Assembly: GCA_021234155.1 (NCBI GenBank)
Contig: JAJEKV010000050.1
Location: forward strand, 6,099,199 to 6,163,198
Source of the DNA: Isoetes taiwanensis
Lineage: Eukaryota; Streptophyta; Lycopodiopsida; Isoetales; Isoetaceae
Direction: 5' to 3'
DNA: 64,000 nt
Below, piece after piece: positions 46,600 to 57,192 of this stretch. The position numbers and the translations under genes were made by a program. The notes beneath the pieces are model-generated. The model was not told the origin of the DNA, searched no databases, and saw nothing but the letters and a program-made list of their open reading frames with translations. The number at the start of each line of letters is the position of its first letter. The first letter of the stretch is position 1.

Positions 46600-47660
46600 G
46601 CGGAACCTTGTATAGGGTAGGTAAAGATGATATCTAGCGTAGATGCATATTCCCTCATGAAGTGCAAAAGGTCATTAGAGCTTGCCATGATTCCCCTATT
46701 TGGAGGTCATTTTCTTTGCGGATGTCTTTGCTAAGAAAGTGTTAAATGCTGGTTATTGGTGGCCTAGTTTGTACCATGATGTAACAATCCGGGTAAAACA
46801 TTGTGACCTTTGCCAAAGATTGGGTCGGCCTACTAGGCGAGATTCTATGCCTCGAACCCGATAGTTCCCATATTACCTTTTGAAAAATGGGGATAGATTT
46901 TGTAGGTCCCATTAATCCTCCTTCAGCTCAAACCCGTTGTGAGTATATATTGGTGTGCCGGATTATGTTACCAAATGGGTTGAGGCAAAAGCATTGAGAA
47001 ATGCTAATGCGACTAGTGTAGCAACTTTCTTATATGAAAACATCATTACTAGGTTTGGGTGTCCCTTAGAGTTGGTTAGTGATAGAGGTTCACACTTTAT
47101 CAATGATGTGGTCGCTACCTTGGTGAGCGCTCACGCCATAGCCCATAGAAAGAGTACACCCTATCATCCTCAAGCTAATGGCCAGGTTGAAAGAACCAAT
47201 AAAACTCTATGTAATATAATGACGAAGATTTGTAACGCTAATAGGACTGATTGGGATAAGAGATTGTTAGATGCATTATGGGCCTATAGAATAGCTTACA
47301 AAGTTACCACGAAATCTACTCCCTTCATGTTAGTGTATGGCCAAGAGGCCATCTTACCTATTGAAATAGAAATTCCATCATTCGAAAGTGGTGTAAGGGA
47401 AAAGCTAGACGAAGATGGTAGTCTTAAAGGCACGCTTGCAAGAATTAGAGAAGCTAGATGAAGTATGTCTTCATGCATACATGGCTAGAGAAGCACTCCA
47501 AAGGCAACGTAAAACATGGTATGATGCTCATAATAAAAATAAAGAATTTGTGGAAAATGATTTGGTATTGTTATATGATTCAAAACATTGGAAGAAACCT
47601 GGAAAGTTGAGAATGAGATGGGCAGGACCATATGTAGTCCTTAAAATTTTTCCTAACTAG
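46600..47660 (+). pseudogene. Gypsy integrase (frameshifted)
   Basis: The zinc-binding region is visible as CHDSP..GGHF followed by GYWWPSLYHDV and HCDLCQRLG (46680-46815, several frames). The catalytic core has the Asp of DFVGPINPP (about 46905), the Asp of LVSDRGSHF (about 47075) and the Glu of PQANGQVERTNKT (about 47170). The conserved LWAYR..YK..T..TPF.LVYG.EA.LP.E follows (open frame 46955-47461). The tail 47415-47660 ends KLRMRWAGPYVVLKIFPN without a chromodomain. Confidence 0.92.
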
Positions 47661-47795
47661 GTTACGTGTCATTGCAAGATTTGGGGGGAATGAGCTCCCA
47701 ACGCGAATTAATGGTGCCCGTCTTAAGCCATATTATGCACCAAGGACTTTCAAGAAACTTCCAGATGCAATGTAATTCATCGAGAGCGATGAATA

Positions 47796-48654
47796 CAAGT
47801 AAGGGGGGATAATAGCATAATAAGGGAAAAATTATTAAAAAAAATAAAAAAAAATAAAAAAATAAAAATAAAGAATTTGATTTTTCTTATTATTCATCTG
47901 CTTGCTCTCCGTATTACTCAAATTCATCTCATTTTTCATTCTTACACCTCATTCAATCCATAAAGACTGCCAAATCAACTTCGCATCCAGGCAGCAATTT
48001 GTTACTAACTTTTATGGTTTCCATGATAGGTTCACCTGCTTGTCTCCATTTTTAGTCAATTCATTTCACATTACACTCATCCACTCCATGTCAATCCATT
48101 AAAGTCTGCCATGTAAGCTTTACCATCAGGCAGCAATGTTTTTACTAATTTTTTGTTTCCATGGCAGGTTCATCTGGTTGTTCTTCGTAATTAGTCAAAC
48201 CATACGCCTTTCATTCATCCATATCATTCAAATCATAAAGTGCTGCAATCAGCTTCACCATATTAGCAGCCATATGTTCTACTAACGTTATTTTTCGCTG
48301 CAGGAGCATCATTTTTTCCATCATTTCATGTCCATCTGTTTTTAGTTGGCTTACCAACCATGACCATTGTTTTCTTTACCATTGTTTTTCCATTTCCCGT
48401 ATTGCTGGCCATTGTCTCCATCCCAGCAAGTTCAAAATAGGCACGGAATAGGATGAGGTTGATGCGGATCGAGAGGACCCTAACAAGGATAGTGACATCA
48501 TTATTACCAGGGTTTTTCCTCGAAAACCCGAAAGGGCGAGGTTTTTTAATCCCGGTTAATAATGGTGTTGCTACCTTGCTAAGGGAAATGAGATACTGAG
48601 CAGATTTTTGAAAACAAGTTCGTCGAGACGTCGAATACAAGTAAGGGGGGATAA
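47796..48654 (+). other. Gypsy 3-prime untranslated region with duplicated polypurine tract
   Basis: GAATACAAGTAAGGGGGGAT occurs at about 47791-47812 and again at about 48632-48652; the second copy abuts the 3-prime LTR and is the functional PPT position. The 840 bp between them are non-coding, with A-rich runs (47827-47875) and imperfect direct repeats of a CATTCATCC.CATG.CAATCCAT... unit with CAGGCAGCAA (about 47985 and 48130). Confidence 0.85.
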
Positions 48655-50204
48655 TGTGGAGCGGTCAGCACAACAAAAATTTTGATTTTTGAGTGAAACA
48701 GTGTGGAAAGAAGCTGCAATGAAGAAGTATGGGCTCAAAATCGACCAAAGTGCATAGTTACAAGGTTATTTTTGAAGATTTGGGTGCTTATATTATTGAA
48801 GACCATTAGAAATTCGAATTTTAATGGTAAGGAGAAAGCACAAATGATGTGATTGGAGGAGATGGAAGATCAAGGATCGCTTAGGTGTCAAAATCTTGGA
48901 GCTTAAGGAAGTTTTCCACATGGAGGGCAAAGATTGTATTTTTTAAAGGTCCAGATTTTATTGGAATTGTATAAGAGGAAAACAACGTGAATGAAAAAAC
49001 TACCTTTTTTGTGCCTGTTCGTGTGCTCTCTGCTGCTTGCTTGAGCATCTGGTATGATTCTGGTCCATCATTGCGTGTGCATGATGTCTTCCTTTCTAGT
49101 TTATGATGATGCTATTTTGTGTGAATGAATAACCCTTTTGTGCGTGAGTGTTGTGAAGAAATCTAAGTTAAATAAATTCTGTCTGATTGTATTGGCAGCA
49201 AGTTTTCCCAAGGATTTACCCTGAAGGAAATCCTTTGTGATACTTGTGCATCTTTTGTATTTGTCTTGAATCTGTAAGAGTATTAAGTTATAATAAGAAT
49301 CTAAATGGAATGAATAAAAATTCAGAGATAAAAGAGAAAGAAAATCATATGTGCTGCTGCTCTGTTCTAATCTTCTCTGTAGTTCTGCTATAAATTATAA
49401 ATCAGGAAGAACTGAGAAGCCGGAATCGCTGGTCCTTTGCCATACAACTGCCCATGCTTGGAAGATAGAGCCTGCAAAAACCCAGATCATCTGCCATATC
49501 CGTTTGCTGCTGCCGGATTCACTGCCGATTCTGCCATGCCATTTTCGCCGTCCTATCCATCTCTTGTTCCCAGCCATGGATCCGGAAGCCGCCTGCTCCA
49601 TCTGTATTGCCATACCCTAAGCCAGATCCGATTGCTTACCTTGGAGCCCACGAATTAACTGTTAATTCTGCAGAAACCGTTACCTGGTGAAGGCTCAACC
49701 TGAGAAGAAAGAACCGAGTTGAGGAAGGAGGAAATCGGCCGATTGATCATGCCATAGCAGAAATAGTAAGAAGCCGGATTTGCTTGGCCGCTGCCTTCTC
49801 GAACAGGTTTTTGCCCTAAACAAAATTTTCAACGTGAAGACCTAACTAAATGTTAACCTAACAATTTCATAAGTCTACATAAAAACTTAACATTTCGATT
49901 CCATTAAAGATAAAAGAAAAAGAAAAAAATACAATAAAATAACAAGGAGAAGATCATGTGATGCTAAAACAAATCGAGGATAATAAATATTACAAGTCTG
50001 CACTCACATAATAATTAATGCAAGGAGTAAAAGGAAGCGGTGCGGCTAGGCTTAAGGGGTATAACGGAAGCTATGAGCCTAGTTGTGGTGGTGTTGGCGT
50101 AAGTAATTAACGGAATTATATTTTTCGCTGTCATTAGTATTATTATTTTGTCATCCATTGCCTAAGAACTCTGTCGGGCTTGGGGTAGGTTGACCCGGCC
50201 AACA
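48655..50204 (+). repeat. Gypsy 3-prime LTR
   Basis: 1550 bp. It carries the intact CTG/CAG-rich version of the segment that is altered in the 5-prime copy. Confidence 0.97.
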
Positions 50205-50209
50205 AAACT

Positions 50210-53200
50210 ATGCAAGCTTATCATTTCGAATATCTATGCACGCTTATCGCTCAAACATGTGTCCAAATTTTACTTCAACTGAATGCCTTGTATATATGGA
50301 TAATCCAAAACGGAAGGATCTCACCAATATGTAAATCCTCCACAGAGTATAAGAGTGATTCTCTATAATCATATCTTCAAGTCATCAATTTTGAAATAAT
50401 ACTTCTAAAAGATGAAGTCTTGATTAGTTGCACCCAAACATTCCAAAGTTAGCAATAAACTCCATGGCTTTTCACCCTTCACCTAAAAGATATTATTAAA
50501 AATATCAACAAGGAATACCCATTTCCAAGAATGGAAACAAGTATAATCATTTTGGCATTTTCAGCCTGAACGATGCATTAGACAAGTACAGTAAAAGCCT
50601 AACATGTTACAGAATGAAAAATCATGTCAAACTTTTGGCAAGACACTGCATCTTGTAAATGTGTAGCAATTCAGTTGGCTTGTGTTTAAAGATGAGAACA
50701 TAGAGCATTTTTAATAGAATCAAACCTGTGTTAGCATTCAGTATGCTTGTTTTTGATAGCAAGTTTGACATTTTTCCAAATCTATATGACAAAAATTAAA
50801 ATGATTATGCACAAAAACTGTTTCAGACGCCCTCCTCAAATGTCTAAAGCTCCATTTCGGTGTTAAATGCATTCACTTGTGCACAACCAAGATGTGGTCA
50901 AGAAGAATCTGTGACCATCGTCAGCAAGTAGCTTTATGTGTGAAGCAAAGGTCCTGTAAGTGATCAAAATTTGCTTCCTTGTTGTTGCATATGCCACAAT
51001 GGCAAAAACCAACAGTAGATTATGATTTATTGTTGGGAAACTATAGCCAGAATCTGAAAAGCCAGAAAGGGCCTGTAAATCCATCGTATACTGCATATGT
51101 GCCATCTCCATCTCATCTCCATTAACTAGTTGCAAATGAAAAAGTCATTATCTGCCAAATGCTAAGAAACAAAATTAGGCATCTGACATTCCGTTTCAGG
51201 ACAAAGCCGATTTGAACAATTCGGCAACTCTATTTTGGAAAGCGACTTGCTCAAAAAAAGCAAAACCTACTCTTGTTTTTAGGGCATAATCGGCTATGTT
51301 CTTGGCCGACAAATAAGGTCAGCAAACCCTAATCATATAGCAACTTTCTACTTTTATTTCGATAAAATAATTATAAAAGTAATTTTATATGTATCAAATA
51401 ATAGCTAGGCTATTTGGTGGGCAGCTAGTTTGTAGCCATCTAGACCAGGGTTCAAACCTACATTATTTGGAACTCACAAAATAATTTTTTGGCTCCAACC
51501 ATATCATGGCAATTTTGAAGCCATCAAACCATATATAAAGCATGTTCCTATTCTATTTTGTTTGATGCCAAAAAAAACCTGAGAGAGACACGTGTCTTTA
51601 AAAAAAATGAAAAAAAAAGGAGTGACGTCCCTTTCTTGCCCTGCGAGCAATCCGGCCCTGCAGAGCAAGCAATCCGACCCTGCTCAGTTCCGGTTTGCAA
51701 CAAGAAAAGAAAAGAAAAAAATGACGCCCCTTCACCGTCGGCCGCCATAGCCATAGTCGTGAGAATTTCGGCACAATCTCTGCCTGTTGTAGAAAGCTCA
51801 GATGTTGTGCGCTTGCCATCCTGATTTTGAACACCCAGATTGATGCATGCTACTCTAGAAATCACAGAAAGGAGATGAAATGCGATAAAATTGGAACCAC
51901 AGCGAATCAACCCTTGAGCGGTTGGATATTTTTCTGTTTAAGGTCTTTATTCTCTATTTTGAGTATGGCGGCAGAAGAAGCTTTGGGGGCGAACATGTTG
52001 CTTGCTTCAGGAGTTTGAGTATTTTGGAGTTCCTCTGCCACAAGACAACCTCTAGAATTGGCTCTACAATCACAGGGATTCCTGTGCGGCCTCTACAATC
52101 GGCTGCAAGGGCGCAACCATTGGGTCCGCCATACCCAACTGCTCATGCGTCTTTCGGAGCTATCCACCATAGCTGGTTTCTGTTGTAGCATCTAGGGTAG
52201 TTCTAGAGGTATGTTTCCAGAGGTACGCTTTTTTCAAATCTTTGTTTAAAAAACCTTCTGAACCTGGCCTTTACTCATTGAGAGTATGTTTCCCCATGGC
52301 CAGCTAGCAGATAGTTGCTGCAATATCCGCCTTCTAAGGCAGAGTGTATAACCCCACCATATAAATAAGCGATCTGCAATATTCGCCTTCTGGGTAATGT
52401 GTTAGCCATGCTTTATGGATGGATTAGTTGGCTCTGGAAAACATAGAGTTTAAGCCATTGCATTTTCTCAACTTCAACAGGTTTTGCATTGTCCCTCTTT
52501 TTCTTGCAATGATGTCATATCTGGTAAGTGGATGGTAAGCAAGCTTCCTCTTATTAAAAATGTTTATGCATTACTAGATATTACATCAAGCATTATTCAC
52601 TTCCTTCAGTTTGATCTGCATTATATACAAATTCGAAGAAATATTTCTCTACTTATTGCCTTACAAATCCCATGATTCACAAAAGCATGTCATGTGATTG
52701 TCATGTGATTATATTGTTCTAAGTTCCTTTCTTATGATTGTACACAGGGAGAGCCTTTACAGATTATCCTTCATTTGCGAAATATTTAAATGTTGATGCT
52801 GGCCCTTTCATGATTCATTGCAGGTGAGAGAAGCTTTATGTCTTTTGTAAGAATAAGAGGAAGAAGATTGGTGCCAATGCCTATTTTATACTGTTAGTGC
52901 TGGTATTGAGCAGACAAGAACACACTGCACTATAGATCACACAGTTCCACCCATCTTAATTGGTGATTTAACATCCACTGACATCGAGGAGACTGCCAAG
53001 TTGTTCAGGAAACAATGCAAGTTGATTACTAACTGTCATAATTATCTCAAGATGCTTTGCCTGGCTAAATCCTGTTCTCTATGTAGACTTTTAATACGTT
53101 GTCCCTTGATCCTCCCAGTTCTACACATTCCATCATTGCCATTCTGGAAACTTGGATCTCTAATTTAGATTTGCGATAAATGGTTTCCTTTTCAAAAAAT

Positions 53201-53620
53201 TCATACATCACAGGAGCCAGACGCATAACTCCCCTCAAATTAAATTCTAATAACACAGGTTCTTCCCTCCCATGTCTGAAGAAGAATTAATTTCTTTTGT
53301 GATCCAAATGCAGGATTTGATGTTTACAATGATACAGAGAGCTCGGATTGTTTTATATAATGCTAAAGGAAAGCTAGTTCCAGACAATTGTATCTACATT
53401 GTTGTACTTTGCACGTTTGGAATGGTCATTAATTATTACGCAACATTTGGAATGGTGATTAATTATTAGGTAGTAGAAATAAGTCAATTCCAATTTAACC
53501 CAGCCAATTACCATACTCATTGGAATTTGCAAGAACAACCAATTGGATTTGTGTTCCCTAGGAAAATAAAAAATTTCAAATTTTTCATCTTTCCTTTCCC
53601 AGTCAAAGTTTCAACTTCCT
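50210..53620. other. Non-coding; no firm gene
   Basis: Host DNA resumes after the target duplication. A weak tRNA-like B box (GGTTCAAACCT, 51449-51459) follows an A-box-like TGGGCAGCTAGTTTG. Exon-like readings such as HTVPPILIGDLTSTDIEETA (about 52940-53060) have no recognised family or clear splice sites. Confidence 0.4.
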
Positions 53621-54115
53621 CGCAGCAAGGGCACTAGCTGAGATCCTCGCAGCAAGGGCACTAGCTGAGAACGTCTTTTATCTACTGGGATTGTTCCACT
53701 AGCAATAGCAGTCTGGTGGTTAGGCTATTGGAAACGGGTGTCCCCCACCCAAGCTCAAATCCCACTGGCTACTATTGGGTGGCCGTAAATGTTCTATGTT
53801 CATGGCGATGATGGCCTAGTGGTCAGACCACTGGATATGGGTGTTCCCGCCAAGGTTCAAACCCCATTGGCTATCATTGCATGACATGTTTGAAAGAAAA
53901 ATATATAACACTTTGCATTGGGAATCTTATAGTCGTTATGATCAGCAACCTTCTATCGTGCAGGCGCTGAACGCACGGTGAAGAAATGCAAGTTCAATTT
54001 CTGCAGGTTCTAGCTTCGCAATAGCAGTCTGGTGGTTAGGCTATTGGAAACGGGTGTCCACCGCCCAAGCTCAAATCCCACTGGCTACTATTGGGTGGCC
54101 GTAAATGTTCTATAG
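53621..54115 (+). repeat. Cluster of three tRNA-like SINE heads
   Basis: Three modules lie in 420 bp. The module at 53805-53880 has A box TGGCCTAGTGG (53812), B box GGTTCAAACCC (53854) and a near-complete acceptor-like pairing GCGATGA/TCATTGC. Modules at about 53700-53795 and 54015-54112 are 95% alike and contain TCTGGTGGTTAGGC and AGCTCAAATCCC, closed by CAATAG/CTATTG. They are preceded by a 26-bp tandem duplication (CTCGCAGCAAGGGCACTAGC, twice, 53621-53672). RNA polymerase III promoters inside tRNA-like heads are typical of plant SINEs. Confidence 0.7.
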
Positions 54116-55196
54116 AGAAAATATGGGGTCCCAATATGAATATTCAAAAAATCCATGTCAGACTTTTGTTCTAGCCAATAAGAGTTTAGACTCTTTGTTT
54201 CTAATGCATAATACGTGGCATAGAATTTTATAGTTATTGTGAGGTGGCCTCCACACGTGCTTCTATAGTTTTTGAATGTTGGGCCATAAGATTGCCCGAA
54301 TCTACGAAACCCATTTTTCAAAATGGACATCCGTTTTCTCAAAATCTCTTTTAAACCATTTCGCGGGCTTCACCTAGGGTTAAATGCGTTTTGCTTATCG
54401 TTTAGGATCGTTTAGGGTGTGAACGTTGCCGCTTTGGTCGCAAGCCGGGGTGATGCCGATCTAAGCATTTGATCTCAGCCGATTACACTATCTAATCTAG
54501 CCGATTCAACCATTTGATCTAATATTTGGAGGTGATATGGTAGTCGGGTAGCAACATTTTGATTCGTTTCTTCTTTCATTCATTTTCAAACGGTCCGTCT
54601 TCTGTAGAGATAATGGCCGATCGTAGATCAAAGACCAAAATTGTGCTTTTGAGAAACGAAAAGGACTCTCAAATGCAGACCAATTGAATCCTGCTAGTTC
54701 ATTGTTACAATGGTCTGGAAGATTCGTCTTTAAGGAGTTTGTTCATGGACTTGAAGGTATCACAATAATGGAGGCCAACCACAATCATGATGCTGAAGCT
54801 ATGGAAAGGGAAACAACATCTCATATTATTTATGATCAGTTCTTCTCTAAACAATATTTTTGAGTTGTAGTGCAGGATTGGATTTTGCAATATATACAGA
54901 TGAGCTGTTGTAACTCATAGCAGTGAGCTGATTCTTTGCTGTACTTTATACAAGCCACAAGTTGATCCTCATTCTTGTGGTTTATAACAATTTCATTTAT
55001 GCTTATGTGATCTTTGTACAAAAATAAAGATCATCTTTGGGTCTTTTTGCAAGCAAGAAATGACGAAAGGTGTATTTATTTCAAATACTATACAATATAG
55101 ATTGCAGAATAGTATTCACATGTGATTTTGCATTGTTTTCGTTTATCTAGTATTATGTAGTATTTTGATGCAAGTTATCTATTCAACTACTTACAG
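54116..55196. other. Non-coding; no supported gene
   Basis: No domain, repeat or splice chain recognised. Confidence 0.45.
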
Positions 55197-55825
55197 GTGA
55201 TTTTGTAGTGTATATTATTGTTTTGTTTGGAGATGTATGGGCAGTTGTAGCTTCATCTAATCATGGTACTGAGCTAAGTATGTGATCAGACAGAAATTTG
55301 TATTTGAATAGCATATCATTTTACTAGTTGTAACTGACTTGTAACAAGAATTTGCATGCATACCAGAAACAGATCTAACAGAGAATACAATGACAAAGTC
55401 AGATGCACAATGATCCCTTGGTGTTATCTAAGCTAGTCTAATAAGAATGTATATTATCTGCACTACTCCAGAAGATTTGAGCTTCCTCTAACTCGGGAGC
55501 AGTGATTTTGTACTGTATATTATTGTTTTGTTTGTTGAGAATATTGCAGTTGCAGGTTCATGTAATCATGGTATTGAGCTTTCTTTGATCAGACAGAAAT
55601 TGGTATTAAAATATCATATCATTATACTAGTTGTAACAGACTTGTAACAAGAATCTGCATGCATATTAGATACGGACTTAACAGAGAATACGATGACAAA
55701 GTGAGATGCACAATGAAGCCTTATACTCGGCAAATGAATATGGTGTTATCTAAGTTATCCTAATAAGGCAAAATGTATATTATCTGCACTACTCTATCAA
55801 AACCTTGAGAATTTGAGCTGCTTGT
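55197..55825 (+). repeat. Tandem duplication of about 300 bp
   Basis: The unit from GTGATTTTGTAGTGTATATT to ...TATATTATCTGCACTACTC (55197-55467) recurs from 55502 to about 55792 with scattered substitutions and a 20-bp insertion. No coding content is apparent. Confidence 0.9.
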
Positions 55826-56756
55826 AAAACCCAGTGAAGTTTAAGACAGTGCCTCACTAAACAACTAGAAGCTTTTGTAGCAAAGCTTACATGTTTTTTT
55901 GCTGTTGTGAATATGCTTTCAGATTTACAAACGAAGATCTCAGAATCAATAACCCAACGTGTAAGATAATAGGTGGTGCTACTAGCATTCCAGAGGCATT
56001 TTTAGGAACGAGACATGACTCTCTTAAGCTAAATCTCATTTTTGTGCTCTGAAAGTGTTTCTGCCTATGTGCACCCTGGACAACCACAGTCGTCGGATCT
56101 GTCAATCCTACGGCCCAGACTGTATGTTGAAGTCTCTGGACACCTCTCGTTTCGATTATGCTCATTTATGCTCATTTATGATTGGGGACTCCTATGATTT
56201 TAAGATGTCAAATACGAGTTTGCCTAAGGTTTTGATGGTATATCGAGCCTCTATACGGTTTTAGAATATGAAATACGGGGATTCGAACCTCTACCAAAAT
56301 AACTCAATGTCCTAATAAGACTACTTTAACCAATCTAACTAGTGAACTAATGTGATTTTTTTTTATCTTAAATCCATGTTTTTTTTATAATAACCCATTG
56401 AATTGTTTTAGGGATATGGTCTATGGTTTCAAGAATTATATCTATATCAAATCCCCCTGGAACCCCCTGTTATTTTGCTACATATTTTATCATTCTTAGA
56501 TCTTTCTACAAGCAATGAATGATGAAAATATTTGATCAAAGGCTAAAGTTATCTGTTGGGATGATACCTACTTTATTCTGTACAAAATGATAATGTATTC
56601 AAAATGATTCTATCAGTCCGAGGTGGATTTATGGTTTACATTTCAAATATTGTACAATCTATAACTCTCTTTGTTTAGACTCTTTGTAAAGGAGCCTAAC
56701 AAATGGCCAAAATGCACCATCGATGAGAAAGAAAACTACCATAAGGAGGCTCAAGC
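55826..56756. other. Non-coding apart from a tRNA-like repeat
   Basis: No gene is supported. The tRNA-like sequence is at 56270-56345. Confidence 0.45.
56270..56345 (-). repeat. tRNA-related sequence, probable SINE head
   Basis: On the minus strand TAGATTGGTTAAAGTAG (A-box-like) is followed about 45 bases later by GAGGTTCGAATCCCC (B box GGTTCGAATCC). The acceptor ends do not pair, so it is not a tRNA gene. Confidence 0.55.
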
Positions 56757-57035
56757 TTCCGCACACTTTATTGGCTCCCGAAACTAAGTTCGCAAACCAA
56801 TCGGGTTCGCCCAGGCGAACCCAAAAAATTCGCCTAGGCGAACCCGTCGGATTCGCCCAAGCGAACCCGCGGACGACGTGGCAGGACGGTCGCGGGCGCG
56901 GGACGCCTGCGTGGCATTCCTACCGGGTTCGCTTGGGCGAACCCAAACATGGGTCAGGCTGTCGTGTGGCAGGCATAGCAGATCGCAGAGCCGGATGGCA
57001 GAGTGGCCTACCGGGTTCACTTGGGCGAACCCAAG
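56757..57035 (-). repeat. Palindrome cluster (GGGTTCGCC-TG-GGCGAACCC), copy B
   Basis: Reverse complement of 30006-30298. Palindromic cores lie at about 56803, 56828, 56850, 56927 and 57017. It ends about 160 bp upstream of the start of the 57.2-kb gene, so it lies in its promoter region. Confidence 0.9.
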
Positions 57036-57192
57036 AAGGGCATGTTGGGGTTTAAAATCGCTAGTGGGGTACAACTTTTGGCGAAGCGTTTAAGCACTTT
57101 AAGTGCTGAAACTCGCGGACGTCGAAGCCCATCACACCCTTCTCCCTCCTTTTCCCCTGGGCGCGAAAACTCAGATCAGTGTTTCACTGTTG

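Larger units (their letters stand above)
40279..50204 (+). mobile_element. Ty3/gypsy LTR retrotransposon, complete, 9.9 kb
   Basis: LTRs of 1541 bp (40279-41819) and 1550 bp (48655-50204) start TGTGGAGCGG and end CCGGCCAACA. The flanking 5-bp duplication AAACT (40274-40278 and 50205-50209) is perfect. The interior carries gag, protease, RT, RNase H and integrase in Ty3/gypsy order, on the plus strand. No chromodomain is seen after integrase, which argues against a chromovirus and for the Tat/Athila or a related non-chromoviral group. ORFs are broken in many places although the LTRs are nearly identical over their first 690 bp. Confidence 0.97.

Noticed and set aside
47662-48654. An envelope-like third ORF in the gypsy element
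   Set aside because: No open frame of useful length, signal peptide or membrane segment between integrase and the 3-prime LTR.
53805-53880. Functional tRNA gene
   Set aside because: A and B boxes and an acceptor-like stem exist, but there is no proper anticodon arm and the T arm does not pair correctly; a SINE head fits better.
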